Of a stretch of DNA of 44,594 nucleotides, positions 34,492-42,758 are shown in pieces. Position numbers and translations under genes: made by a program. Below the pieces are notes generated by a model. The model was not told the DNA's origin. It ran no database searches and worked only from the letters and a program-made list of their open reading frames with translations. The stretch is taken from assembly GCA_910579845.1 (NCBI GenBank), contig CAJTWL010000016.1, forward strand, positions 1 through 44,594, written 5' to 3'. Source of the DNA: an uncultured Muribaculaceae bacterium (GTDB taxonomy: Bacteria; Bacteroidota; Bacteroidia; Bacteroidales; Muribaculaceae). Each line of letters opens with the position of its first letter. Position 1 is the first letter of the stretch.

Positions 34492-35750
34492 TATCAAAGA
34501 TTGAATATAACGGTATATTCCCAAAAGTCAAGAAAGCTTCCCACGAACTTCTGACACTTTCATCTGAAGAGAGGAATAATGTCCTTCTCACACTCGCAGA
34601 TATAATAGACTGCAATTATGAGATGCTTTTGAGTGCGAATGCGGAAGATCTTGCAAAAATGGATAAGTCGAATCCGCTGTACGACAGGTTGCAGTTGACA
34701 CCGGAGCGTCTGAACGGAATAGTTTCCGACATACGGAACGTTGTAACTCTCCCGTCTCCGGTAGGAGAGGAGATTGAGCATCGTACGTTACCTAATGGCA
34801 TAGACCTTAGGAAGATAAGGGTGCCGTTCGGTGTGATTGGCGTGATTTATGAAGCACGCCCCAATGTAACATTCGATGTCTTTTCTTTATGTTTCAAGAG
34901 TGGCAATGCATGTATTCTCAAAGGTGGTAAAGATGCTGATAGTTCGAATAGGGCGGCAATTGAACTGATTCACAGGGCTCTTGAAAAACATCGTTTATCG
35001 AAAGATTCCGCTGTATTGTTGCCGTCTACGCATGATGCAACGGTTGCTTTGCTTTCAGCTGTAGGATATGTCGATGTATGCATACCACGTGGAGGGCGCA
35101 GGCTGATTGATTTTGTACGCGACAATGCACGTGTGCCGGTAATCGAGACCGGAGCCGGTGTTGTGCATGTCTATGTGGATGCGGATGCTGATCTGGAGAT
35201 GGCGACAAGGATTGTGAATAATGCAAAGACAAGGCGTGTAAGCGTGTGCAATGCTCTTGATACATTGTTGATACATTCTTCAAGACTTGACGACCTTGCG
35301 GAGTTGACAGCTCCGTTGTCAGCAAAGAATGTGGAAATTTATGCCGACAGGAGTGCATACTGTGCTTTGAAAGGCAATTATCCGGATGATCTTTTGCATA
35401 CAGTCGACAATGAAGATATGTGGGATACGGAATGGATGGCTTATAAAATGGGTATCTGTACTGTAGATAATATAGATGAAGCAATTGAGCATATTTCCCG
35501 TCATGGCTCTGGACATAGCGAGAGTATTGTTACAGATAATAGCCGGACTGCCGATAAATTCCGCAGGATGGTTGATGCTTCATGCGTATATGTGAATCTT
35601 CCAACGTCATTTACAGACGGAGCTCAGTTTGGTCTGGGAGCTGAAATCGGCATTTCCACTCAGAAACTCGGTCCCCGAGGTCCAATGGGACTTCGTGAAA
35701 TAACCACCACCCGTTATCTGCTTGCCGGTTCAGGTCAGATAAGACCGTAA
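34488..35750 (+). CDS. proA: Gamma-glutamyl phosphate reductase
   Basis: NADPH-dependent reductase of 420 residues in the aldehyde dehydrogenase superfamily; it turns gamma-glutamyl phosphate into the semialdehyde that cyclises for ProC. Motifs: VPFGVIGVIYEARPNVTFDV, CLKGGKDADSSNRA-type segment (here ACILKGGKDADSSN), VIETGAGVVHVYVDADAD and the catalytic Cys254 in RVSVCNALDTLL. The end FGLGAEIGISTQKLGPRGPM is characteristic. The overlap with proB indicates coupling of the unstable intermediate's two enzymes. Confidence 0.96.
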   Translation: MISKIEYNGIFPKVKKASHELLTLSSEERNNVLLTLADIIDCNYEMLLSANAEDLAKMDKSNPLYDRLQLTPERLNGIVSDIRNVVTLPSPVGEEIEHRTLPNGIDLRKIRVPFGVIGVIYEARPNVTFDVFSLCFKSGNACILKGGKDADSSNRAAIELIHRALEKHRLSKDSAVLLPSTHDATVALLSAVGYVDVCIPRGGRRLIDFVRDNARVPVIETGAGVVHVYVDADADLEMATRIVNNAKTRRVSVCNALDTLLIHSSRLDDLAELTAPLSAKNVEIYADRSAYCALKGNYPDDLLHTVDNEDMWDTEWMAYKMGICTVDNIDEAIEHISRHGSGHSESIVTDNSRTADKFRRMVDASCVYVNLPTSFTDGAQFGLGAEIGISTQKLGPRGPMGLREITTTRYLLAGSGQIRP

Positions 35751-35795
35751 TGAATGTCCCTCAGATATTATTAACACCCTCTTGATAAGCTTAAT

Positions 35796-37361
35796 ATGTG
35801 TACGATTAAATCGATTTGTATCACTTTGCCGTTGACAGTATTGACTGCTGCATCCTATGCTTCGGAACTTGATAAAAGACCTAATGTGCTGATCTGTATG
35901 GCTGATGACGCCGGTCACATGGGAAAGAAGTGGTCACCATGGATCAATACTCCCGCATTTGATCGTATCGCAAGAGAGGGCATCAACTTTTTAAATGCAT
36001 ATACGTGTAACAGTAAATCGGCACCGTCCCGCGCGGCGGTTATTACAGGACGCAATTCCTGGCAACTTGAAGCGGCCTGCAACCATTGGTGCGAATTTCC
36101 TTTGAAATTCCGCAGTTTCCCTGAGGGTCTGAAGACTGTCGGATATGAGGTGGGATATACAGGTAAAGGCTGGGGACCCGGTATTGCATTGAACGAGGAT
36201 GGCTCGCAGCGTGAACTTACCGGTAAAGCCTATAACAAGATAAAACTGGTGCCACCAACAACCGGCATTAACAAAATCGATTATTCTTCTAATTTCAAGA
36301 AATTTCTTGAAAACAGAAATCCGGATAAACCGTTCTGCTTCTGGTATGGTGCAAGGGAGCCGCATCGCGGCTATGAATGGAATTCTTCGGAGCGATATGG
36401 GAAAACTCCGGATATGATTCAACGTGTTCCCGGATATTGGCCGGACAATGATACTGTGCGTCGTGATATGCTTGATTATGCTGTTGAGGTGGAGTATTTT
36501 GACAAGCATCTTGATTCGATACTCGACATGCTCGAGAAAGATGGTTTAATTGACAATACCATTGTAATAGTCACAAGTGACCACGGTATGCCGTTTCCAC
36601 GGTGCAAGGGAAATGATTACCTTGATGCGTTGCATGTGCCGTTGGCTGTGATGTGGGGCAAGAATGTCAAGAATCCGGGTAGAGAGATTGACGACGTTAT
36701 ATCCCTCATAGATATTGCGCCAACCATACTTGATGTCTGCGGATATACTTCTGATGAGCTTGGTATGCAGCCGATCACTGGAAGAAGTTTTGCAGACATA
36801 CTTGCCGATAAAAAAAGTGAGGGAATTGAACGTAATTCCATTCTTTTGGGCAGAGAGCGTCATGATCCGGGGAGACCTTATGATCATGGCTATCCTGTAA
36901 GAGCATTGTTGGAAAACAATCTTCTTTATATAAGAAATTATGAACCTGAAAGATGGCCGGCAGGAAATCCATCGACAGGTTATATGGATTGCGATGGTTC
37001 TCCGACCAAGACAGAGATATTGAATTGTCGTGTAAAAGGCGGAGAACTATTAAAATATTGGGAGTTGTGTATGGGATTCCGTCCTTCAGAAGAACTATAC
37101 GATGTGTCGGCTGATCCGGATTGTATAAATAATCTTTATGATAAACCCGCTTACCGAAACATAATTGGAAAAATGCGCAAATGTCTCGATAAAAGACTTA
37201 GGGATGAAGGTGATCCGAGAATGTTTGGCAACGGTGATATATTTGACACATATCCCAACAAATGCCCGGCACATGATTATTATGAGAGAGTAGAAAAAGG
37301 TGAAAAGGGAATTCCTACCGGTTGGATCAATAACAGCGATTTTGAAACCGGACACGATTAA
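35796..37361 (+). CDS. Exported sulfatase, serine-type
   Basis: S1-family sulfatase of 521 residues with a Sec signal peptide (about 1-22). The metal-binding start is PNVLICMADDAGHMG (29-43), and the active-site motif is KSAPSRAAVITGR with Ser75 in the S-x-P-S-R position. Ser75 is converted to formylglycine by the radical-SAM maturase anSME (family knowledge; not in this window). Further motifs are GYTGKGWGPG, FWYGAREPHRGYEW and TIVIVTSDHGMPFPRCKGN. Sulfatases of this type remove sulfate from host glycans such as mucin or heparin-like chains. The exact substrate is not visible; the C-terminal part is typical of N-sulfoglucosamine sulfohydrolase-like enzymes. Confidence 0.9.
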   Translation: MCTIKSICITLPLTVLTAASYASELDKRPNVLICMADDAGHMGKKWSPWINTPAFDRIAREGINFLNAYTCNSKSAPSRAAVITGRNSWQLEAACNHWCEFPLKFRSFPEGLKTVGYEVGYTGKGWGPGIALNEDGSQRELTGKAYNKIKLVPPTTGINKIDYSSNFKKFLENRNPDKPFCFWYGAREPHRGYEWNSSERYGKTPDMIQRVPGYWPDNDTVRRDMLDYAVEVEYFDKHLDSILDMLEKDGLIDNTIVIVTSDHGMPFPRCKGNDYLDALHVPLAVMWGKNVKNPGREIDDVISLIDIAPTILDVCGYTSDELGMQPITGRSFADILADKKSEGIERNSILLGRERHDPGRPYDHGYPVRALLENNLLYIRNYEPERWPAGNPSTGYMDCDGSPTKTEILNCRVKGGELLKYWELCMGFRPSEELYDVSADPDCINNLYDKPAYRNIIGKMRKCLDKRLRDEGDPRMFGNGDIFDTYPNKCPAHDYYERVEKGEKGIPTGWINNSDFETGHD

Positions 37362-37370
37362 GAAACTTTT

Positions 37371-37568
37371 AGAGTGTGTTTACTTTTAAACCAAATTAAA
37401 CATTAATAAGGAGTATGGGGAATTTTTGATTTTATCACAAACGATCTTTCGGGTGTTTTTCCAAAGCTTCTCTCGGTCACATAGCGGGCTATGCTCCCTT
37501 CTGAATCTTTGAAAAATCCCTCCGAAATCTCTGTTTGTGCTAAAATCATTTAAAAGTAAACACACTCT
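37371..37568. repeat. 198-bp hairpin element with perfect 20-bp terminal inverted repeats
   Basis: AGAGTGTGTTTACTTTTAAA (37371-37390) is matched exactly in inverse by 37549-37568. Inside, TGATTTTATCACAAAC pairs with GTTTGTGCTAAAATCA (one mismatch), a third pair of arms surrounds the centre, and CATAGC-GG-GCTATG (37480-37493) is the central palindrome. It looks like a MITE or a structured intergenic repeat. Confidence 0.75.
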
Positions 37569-37650
37569 TAAACAAGCTCTAAGGCTTACTTTCTGAGATG
37601 TTTGTGCGAGTTTTCGATAGTCGGAACGGGTGGCGCGTATAGTCCAAGCA

Positions 37651-37712
37651 TGAACTTCATCTTGTTTTCAAGCGTTACTTAAGAAACTGAAGTCAAGATG
37701 AGTTCAGTTTCT
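37651..37712 (+). promoter_or_regulatory. Two mutually exclusive hairpins upstream of the small helical gene
   Basis: TGAACTTCATCTTG (37651-37664) can pair with CAAGATGAGTTCA (37694-37706), and AGAAACTGAA (37682-37691) can pair with TTCAGTTTCT (37703-37712). The pairings share 37703-37706, so only one can form fully. It may be an RNA leader switch or an old duplication of hairpins. Confidence 0.4.
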
Positions 37713-37753
37713 AAGAAATTACTTAAAAATAATAATTAATTAAATTTGATGCT

Positions 37754-37948
37754 ATGAATATTGATGAAGTAAAAGGAAAAGCTTATGAGTTAAAGGGTAA
37801 GGCAGAGGAGTTTCTGAATAGTGACCAGGTAAAGGATAAGGTGAATCAGGTGCAGGATAAAGTCAATCAGGCAAAAGAGAAGCTTGAAGATTTTGTTGAA
37901 GACAAGACGGATGGTAAAGGCGTCTTCGGTTTCGGCAAAAAAGAGTAA
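37754..37948 (+). CDS. Small amphipathic helical protein (CsbD-like, tentative)
   Basis: Protein of 64 residues, almost wholly charged helix: VKGKAYELKGKAEEFLNSDQ then VKDKVNQVQDKVNQAKEKLE with a heptad-like KVNQ repeat. It ends GKGVFGFGKKE. The pattern recalls CsbD-like general stress proteins, but I cannot confirm the family. No signal peptide. It stands alone between a hairpin-rich leader and a strong terminator, so it is its own transcription unit. Confidence 0.65.
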   Translation: MNIDEVKGKAYELKGKAEEFLNSDQVKDKVNQVQDKVNQAKEKLEDFVEDKTDGKGVFGFGKKE

Positions 37949-38001
37949 TTGCAGACAATTACGGATATTACAAATTAAAATTTATTAAAAAACTTCTTGT
38001 T

Positions 38002-38034
38002 TTCGGCTTCATGTTTAAAAGACATGGAGCCGAA
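38002..38034 (+). terminator. Terminator after the small helical gene
   Basis: TTCGGCTTCATGT (38002-38014) pairs with ACATGGAGCCGAA (38022-38034), one mismatch, followed by a T-rich TTATTTCTTTTG. Confidence 0.78.
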
Positions 38035-38042
38035 TTATTTCT

Positions 38043-38073
38043 TTTGTATAATGGATAGTTATGACTAAATTTG
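38043..38073 (+). promoter_or_regulatory. Bacteroidota-type promoter for the FNT-family transporter
   Basis: TTTG (38043-38046), 19-nt spacer, TAAATTTG (38066-38073), an exact consensus match; the start codon is 20 nt downstream. Confidence 0.75.
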
Positions 38074-38093
38074 CATAAGAAATACCAATTGAT

Positions 38094-38678
38094 ATGAACA
38101 AATTCTATAATTCGGTTCTTGCCGGTATGGCAATCGGCATAGCCGGAATCTGTAATCTTGCTTCAGGGGGGATAATTGGAGCAGCTCTTTTTGCTTTTGC
38201 ACTCTCGGCAATTGTATGCAGCAATTGGGTGCTTTTTACAGGACGTGCCGGTTTTTTTACAAACACAAGAGAATTCTTCGATCTTGCTATAATCCTCATT
38301 TATAATGCGGTCGGCGTGGCATTGGCGGTTTATCTGTCTGATACCTTTGTCAGGTTTGGGGAGAATGCGTTGAGGATTGTAGAGATTCGCAAGGCTGCCG
38401 GATTAGGAGTATTTATGCCATCCATATTAACAGGTTTCATCATGACGGTAAGCGTAAAGTGTGCGCGGGAGAAACAGTGGCTGCCTCTGATTCTCGGCAT
38501 TCCGACGTTTGTAATGTGCGGCTTTCCGCATTGTGTGGCTGATATCGCATATTATTGCGTTGCCAAGGACTTTCCGTGGACTGTATGGCTGATGTCTGTA
38601 GCCGGAAACCTTATAGGATGCAATCTTCCTACATTGTTGCGGAAATTCGTTAATAAGAAAGAAACGATGCAAGAATAG
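38094..38678 (+). CDS. Formate/nitrite transporter family-like membrane protein
   Basis: Membrane protein of 194 residues with about six hydrophobic segments and small-residue-rich helices (AGMAIGIAGICNLASGGIIG, ALFAFALSAIVCSNWVLFTG, VAGNLIGCNLPTLL). The pattern fits the formate/nitrite transporter fold, including the FTGRAGF turn and the final GNLIGC helix. Classical members have 260-280 residues, so this is a short variant. It would carry a small anion across the inner membrane; the substrate is not known. Monocistronic, with its own promoter and terminator. Confidence 0.72.
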   Translation: MNKFYNSVLAGMAIGIAGICNLASGGIIGAALFAFALSAIVCSNWVLFTGRAGFFTNTREFFDLAIILIYNAVGVALAVYLSDTFVRFGENALRIVEIRKAAGLGVFMPSILTGFIMTVSVKCAREKQWLPLILGIPTFVMCGFPHCVADIAYYCVAKDFPWTVWLMSVAGNLIGCNLPTLLRKFVNKKETMQE

Positions 38679-38679
38679 C

Positions 38680-38704
38680 AGAGCCGGAACTCAGTTCCGG
38701 CTCT
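38680..38704 (+). terminator. Terminator after the FNT-family gene
   Basis: AGAGCCGGAACT (38680-38691) and AGTTCCGGCTCT (38693-38704) form a perfect 12-bp stem around one base, followed by TTCTGTTTC; it starts right after the stop codon and may also serve the convergent gene. Confidence 0.85.
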
Positions 38705-38728
38705 TTCTGTTTCTATAATGATTTATAA

Positions 38729-39028
38729 TCAAGGTATCGCTGTATGTACCATATCTTGAAGCTCTGCTTTGGTCTTAATTCCGTTTTCTCTCGCAAGTTC
38801 TTGACCTTCCTTAAAAAGAATCCATGTCGGAAGGTATTTGATATCATAGAAATTACGCAGTCTCTGGTCATGTGTGGCGTCTACTCTTATCAGATTGAGA
38901 TTAGAACCGAATTTATTGTTGAGGCTGATTTCAAGTTTATCAATCTTTTTGTTGTCATCACTTCCTGCTTTTTCAAATACAACCAACGACGGAGTGTTCC
39001 CCTTTATTCTTTCATCAAATGTAATCAT
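38729..39028 (-). CDS. Thioredoxin-fold protein without the CXXC motif
   Basis: Protein of 99 residues with thioredoxin-like order: SLVVFEKAGSDDNKKIDKLE, then LNLIRVDATHDQRLRNFYDI, then the cis-Pro loop KYLPTWILFKEGQELAREN and a final helix. At the place of CXXC the sequence is AGSDDN, so it cannot do dithiol exchange; a binding or chaperone role is inferred. No signal peptide, so cytosolic. It is divergent from the sulfatase downstream. Confidence 0.75.
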   Translation of the reverse strand: MITFDERIKGNTPSLVVFEKAGSDDNKKIDKLEISLNNKFGSNLNLIRVDATHDQRLRNFYDIKYLPTWILFKEGQELARENGIKTKAELQDMVHTAIP

Positions 39029-39073
39029 AGTTTAAATAATTAGGTTTTGTCATTAAAACAAAGGGGATATAGA

Positions 39074-39104
39074 TTTGGTTAGTTGGCAAATTGTATTATT
39101 TTTG
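39074..39104 (+). promoter_or_regulatory. Bacteroidota-type promoter for the second sulfatase
   Basis: TTTG (39074-39077), 19-nt spacer, TATTTTTG (39097-39104); exact consensus. The leader to ATG 39211 would be about 100 nt. Confidence 0.7.
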
Positions 39105-39210
39105 TAAACCGGAATCTATTAGAGATTGCATAAATTTCTTATTATGTGTCAAAAGGATGTTTGCCGAACGTCTTGTTACAATGAAAAATTCAACAAAATT
39201 TATCTGATAA

Positions 39211-40746
39211 ATGCAAAAATTCACTTATTTCGTTTCCGCTCTTCTTACGGGAACAACTATGGTTCACGCGGCTCCAAAAGCGTCTAACCATCAGAATGCT
39301 TCAAAACCCAATGTAATTGTAGTACTTGCAGATGATCTTGGCTTTGGCGATGTAAGTGCATATGGGTCAAAGACAATCTCGACTCCTAATATCGACAGTC
39401 TTGCTCATGGAGGTGTGTGTTTCAACAATGCCTATGCAACTTCAGCCACATCGACTCCCAGTCGCTATGCTCTCATGACCGGACGCTATCCATGGCGTAA
39501 TCCGGATGCAAAAATTCTTCCCGGGGATGCTCCTTTGATTATCAGAGAAGATGAGTATACGCTTCCCAAAATGATGCGGGAGGCAGGTTATGCGACCGGC
39601 GCGATCGGCAAATGGCACCTCGGTATGGGAAAAGGAAAGATCAACTGGAACGAAACTGTGAAACCCGGTGCAAACGAGATCGGTTTTGATTATTCTTGTC
39701 TGATAGCCGCCACCAATGACCGCGTTCCGACTGTATACATCGAAAATGGCAATGTTGTCGGTCTTGATAAAAATGATCCCATTCAGGTCGATTATAACAA
39801 TAAATTCGAGGGTGAGCCGAATGCGGTAGATAATCCGGAAATGTTGCGTCTGAAATGGCATCACGGACACAATCAGGCCATCGTAAATGGAGTTCCGCGT
39901 ATAGGATATATGAAAGGAGGCAAATCCGCTCTTTGGAGAGATGAGGACATGGCTGATTATTTTGTAGGTAAAGTTAAAGACTACATAACAGAACATAAGG
40001 ATAAGCCGTTTTTCCTTTATTACGGCTTACATGAGCCGCATGTGCCTCGTTTGCCTCATGAACGATTCGCCGGATCAACGACAATGGGACCGCGTGGTGA
40101 TGCAATTGTCGAAGCGGACTGGTGTGTCGGTCAGCTTATAAAGAATTTGAAAGAACAGGGTATTCTGGATAATACCATAATCATTTTCTCAAGTGACAAC
40201 GGTCCGGTGTTGCAGGACGGGTATTATGATGGTGCGGTCAAGATGGTCGGCAATCATAGTGCTACCGGCGGTTTGCGTGGAGGAAAATACAGTCTCTTCG
40301 ATGGCGGCACACATATTCCGCTTTTTGTTTACTGGAAAGACAAGATCGCTCCTGCCGAAAGTAACGAACTGGTATGCCAGATGGATCTGGTTCCCTCTCT
40401 TGCAAAGATGGCAGGCGTTGATACTCCAGAGGATCTTGATGGAATAGAGAATCTGGATGCTTTTATGGGAAAGAGCTCATCAAAACGCAAAGATCTTGTA
40501 ATTGAAGCTAAAAGCAAACTGGCATATCGTACAGGTCCCTGGGTAATGATTCCTCCTTATCCCGGTAAGGAACGGAATGTAACCGGTAATGAACTTGGCA
40601 ATCTTAAGGAATATCATCTGTTTAACCTTGAAAATGATCCGGCTCAGACTGTAAATGTGGCTGACAAGAATCCCGAAGTACTCGCAAAACTGCGTAAAGA
40701 CTTCGAATCCCAGACTGTAGGTCAGGTCAAGAATGCACCCAAATAA
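39211..40746 (+). CDS. Exported arylsulfatase-type sulfatase, serine-type
   Basis: S1 sulfatase of 511 residues with a Sec signal peptide (MQKFTYFVSALLTGTTMVHA). Metal site KPNVIVVLADDLGFGDVSAY (32-51), active site TSTPSRYALMTGRYPW with Ser81 as formylglycine precursor, then GAIGKWHLGMGKG and FFLYYGLHEPHVPRLPHERF. IIIFSSDNGPVLQDGYYDGA and GGLRGGKYSLFDGGTHIP are typical of arylsulfatase A/GalNAc-6-sulfatase relatives. It is more compact than the first sulfatase and not a close copy. Likely periplasmic degradation of sulfated host glycans. Confidence 0.93.
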   Translation: MQKFTYFVSALLTGTTMVHAAPKASNHQNASKPNVIVVLADDLGFGDVSAYGSKTISTPNIDSLAHGGVCFNNAYATSATSTPSRYALMTGRYPWRNPDAKILPGDAPLIIREDEYTLPKMMREAGYATGAIGKWHLGMGKGKINWNETVKPGANEIGFDYSCLIAATNDRVPTVYIENGNVVGLDKNDPIQVDYNNKFEGEPNAVDNPEMLRLKWHHGHNQAIVNGVPRIGYMKGGKSALWRDEDMADYFVGKVKDYITEHKDKPFFLYYGLHEPHVPRLPHERFAGSTTMGPRGDAIVEADWCVGQLIKNLKEQGILDNTIIIFSSDNGPVLQDGYYDGAVKMVGNHSATGGLRGGKYSLFDGGTHIPLFVYWKDKIAPAESNELVCQMDLVPSLAKMAGVDTPEDLDGIENLDAFMGKSSSKRKDLVIEAKSKLAYRTGPWVMIPPYPGKERNVTGNELGNLKEYHLFNLENDPAQTVNVADKNPEVLAKLRKDFESQTVGQVKNAPK

Positions 40747-40778
40747 GAAGTTATTTTCAAACAGTTTCTCAGAACAAG

Positions 40779-40846
40779 ATGAAAAAATTATTTTTACATT
40801 AGTAATGTTGGCTATTTCCGGATTTGGAATGTCAGCAGCCCTATAA
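40779..40846 (+). pseudogene. Frameshifted signal-peptide remnant
   Basis: After ATG 40779 the frame stops within 8 codons, but with one more A in the run the reading becomes MKKIIFTLVMLAISGFGMSA then AL and stop: a complete Sec signal peptide with nothing after it. It looks like the 5' end of a lost secreted-protein gene that stood behind the sulfatase. Confidence 0.5.
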
Positions 40847-40896
40847 CGCAAACCGAGTTTTCATACCCGGTACAGGCAATTGATGACAATGTCATA

Positions 40897-40950
40897 CGAT
40901 AATCCCCAAAAATGCATGATCTGGCAGCTTTCTGGGGGTTATCGTTTTTT
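40897..40950 (+). terminator. Terminator downstream of the sulfatase region
   Basis: CGATAATCCCC (40897-40907) pairs with GGGGGTTATCG (40934-40944), directly followed by six T. Confidence 0.8.
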
Positions 40951-40979
40951 ACTTCCTAAAATAAAATTATATCTGATTA

Positions 40980-41144
40980 TCAAATATCCTTCCCGTTAGC
41001 CCGGCAATCACAATCGGAACAGGATGAAGTTTGCTCACTGTCATTCTTGATTCGATTTACAGTATCATTCCATTTTCCCTGAGCAATTTGCGTAACGGTG
41101 TTGGTTCCTACAGTAGCACGCTTGGTATGGCTGAGACTATTGTA
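40980..41144 (-). pseudogene. C-terminal gene fragment without start
   Basis: A 54-residue stretch on the minus strand, bounded upstream by a stop and with no start codon, reads like a real protein end: TVGTNTVTQIAQGKWNDTVN, RIKNDSEQTSSCSDCDCRAN, then GKDI and stop. The cysteine-rich tail and balanced composition suggest a surviving gene 3' end. Family not recognised. It lies just downstream of the trypsin-like gene, on the same strand. Confidence 0.4.
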
Positions 41145-41256
41145 CTATAATGGTACTAGGGTAAGTTGCTACGCAATTGTTGCCGAAAGATGAAAAAGAT
41201 ACAGTAATAATAAGTTGTTGAAAAGATCAGATGTGAACTGTCCTATTGCTTCCCTG

Positions 41257-42021
41257 CTATTTAATGTTTATTAATCGTTTAACGACATCTATACTCCATG
41301 CGTAATTTAGATTTGCCTGAGACCCGTCAGCGAAAGAGCCGGATGTTATTCCAACTACTTCTCCATACTCGTTTATTAAAGCACCTCCGCTGCTCCCATG
41401 ATCAATCAAGACGGATATCTGCATAAGATTCTTATCACGCCATTGAGATACCTCACCGGAGGAAAACGTATTTTCGAGACCACGAGGACTGCCGATTGCA
41501 TAAACTTTTTCACCTACTTGAGGCTTATATTTGGCAATAGGTATATGGTTGGTGTTGGAAACATTGACTCTAAAGAGGATGAAATCCTCATCAGCATCGC
41601 TGTGTATTACTTCTGCAACCTTGTAAGACTCATCTCTATTTACCAGTTTAATTTGTTCGGCTCCGATATTTGTGCCTTGAAAGACATGGTAGTTGCTTAC
41701 AGCAAGACCATATGGGTTTATAAAAAATCCTGATCCTTGATAACCATTGTATCCGTCAGATGTGAAGACCATAAATACTGCGGTATTATATTTGGCAAAG
41801 ATCTTTGAACCATCGAGCTTATTTTTATCTCCTCGATTATTGGAAAGCGTTACATCAAGATTTCGTTTACATTCGGATGATGCATCCGACCGTTGCCGGT
41901 TGCTCATTTCAGTGTTATCGGAATGAGAGGCTGTCTGTGGACGATTGTGACCGGATTTATGAGCACATGAAGCTATGCAAAAGCTTGTTAATATAAAAAG
42001 AATTAAACTACTTTTTTTCAT
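41257..42021 (-). CDS. Trypsin-like serine protease lipoprotein
   Basis: I choose ATG 42021, giving 254 residues with a lipoprotein signal MKKSSLILFILTSFCIASC (lipobox IASC, Cys19); a longer in-frame start at 42126 lacks a leader. After a polar linker (20-70) comes a chymotrypsin/HtrA-like domain: GSGFFINPYGLAVSNYHVFQ with His112, DADEDFILFRV with Asp146, and LIDHGSSGGALINEYGEVVG with Ser211. No PDZ domain. It overlaps the MotB-like gene by 14 bases, so it belongs to the motor operon. It would be anchored to a membrane by the lipid and act in the periplasm, or at the surface. Confidence 0.88.
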   Translation of the reverse strand: MKKSSLILFILTSFCIASCAHKSGHNRPQTASHSDNTEMSNRQRSDASSECKRNLDVTLSNNRGDKNKLDGSKIFAKYNTAVFMVFTSDGYNGYQGSGFFINPYGLAVSNYHVFQGTNIGAEQIKLVNRDESYKVAEVIHSDADEDFILFRVNVSNTNHIPIAKYKPQVGEKVYAIGSPRGLENTFSSGEVSQWRDKNLMQISVLIDHGSSGGALINEYGEVVGITSGSFADGSQANLNYAWSIDVVKRLINIK

Positions 42022-42640
42022 TAGTCGATTCAAAAATATTTTTAGGTAGAATGTGTATAAGGAATCGTTGGTTTTCCGTTTCGATAGATTCTCGCATGGA
42101 ATGTGTGTCAAGTTTTCCATCACCACTACCGGATATTAATATTTCACAATTATTCCCGAATTTTATTCCTCTATCATCAACCCAGAATCGTATAAGTGCA
42201 AGTGCCCTTTGATAACTCAATTCGTAGTTATAAGTAAAATTATCTCTGGAAGCCTGACCTTCTACAATCAACACATATTGATTTTCTTTGTGATTATTGA
42301 GAAAATCCTGAATTTCCTTGCCTGCATAGGCGAGTTTGTTCAGTTGATCCTCTTTATCGGATGACATAATTGTATTTAAATCTGATTTGCCCGCCGGATA
42401 ACGAACCTGAATATTAAGAACATATTTCTTATATTCAGGTCGATATTCAAAATAATCCTTGCTTAGGTCTTTTGTGGATTCTTCTACCTTCTTAATCTCT
42501 TGTAGTTGTGCTTCGGTAGCCTCCATTCTCTTATGTAGCAGGACAATGACGAGTATAAACAGAACCAGCATGACAAAAAAGAGACTTGTCATGAGGTCTG
42601 AGTAACTTGTCCAAAAGAAAGATTCTTTTTTCTGTGCCAT
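42008..42640 (-). CDS. MotB/OmpA-like protein (ZorB-like)
   Basis: Protein of 210 residues with one N-terminal span carrying the MotB/ZorB-type motif FFWTSYSDLMTSLFFVMLVL (8-27; the proton-path Asp is D15). A helical linker and an OmpA-like peptidoglycan-binding domain follow (NQYVLIVEGQASRDNFTYNY, LSYQRALALIRFWVDDRGI, then CEILISGSGDG). This is the stator-type layout of MotB, TolR/ExbD relatives and ZorB. It lies 118 bases after the MotA-like gene on the same strand. The pairing with a long-tailed MotA-like protein favours the ZorAB class. Confidence 0.82.
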   Translation of the reverse strand: MAQKKESFFWTSYSDLMTSLFFVMLVLFILVIVLLHKRMEATEAQLQEIKKVEESTKDLSKDYFEYRPEYKKYVLNIQVRYPAGKSDLNTIMSSDKEDQLNKLAYAGKEIQDFLNNHKENQYVLIVEGQASRDNFTYNYELSYQRALALIRFWVDDRGIKFGNNCEILISGSGDGKLDTHSMRESIETENQRFLIHILPKNIFESTNEKK

Positions 42641-42758
42641 TGTCTTTATAGTTTTTTAATTGTATGCATTTTAATTGTACAGCTGACATTATAAGGTCGT
42701 AATTGGTGTTAGTGGCGATTTTACAGACTCAACTTGTACTGGTTGTGGTTGTACAGAA

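Noticed and set aside
37741..37748. TAAATTTG as promoter of the 64-residue gene
   Set aside because: It is only 5 bases from the ATG and lacks a TTTG at the right distance, so it would give a leaderless transcript; it is probably chance in AT-rich DNA.
41257..42126. Longer form of the trypsin-like protein from 42126
   Set aside because: The added 35 residues are polar, overlap the MotB-like gene by over 100 bases and would hide the lipoprotein leader that starts at 42021.
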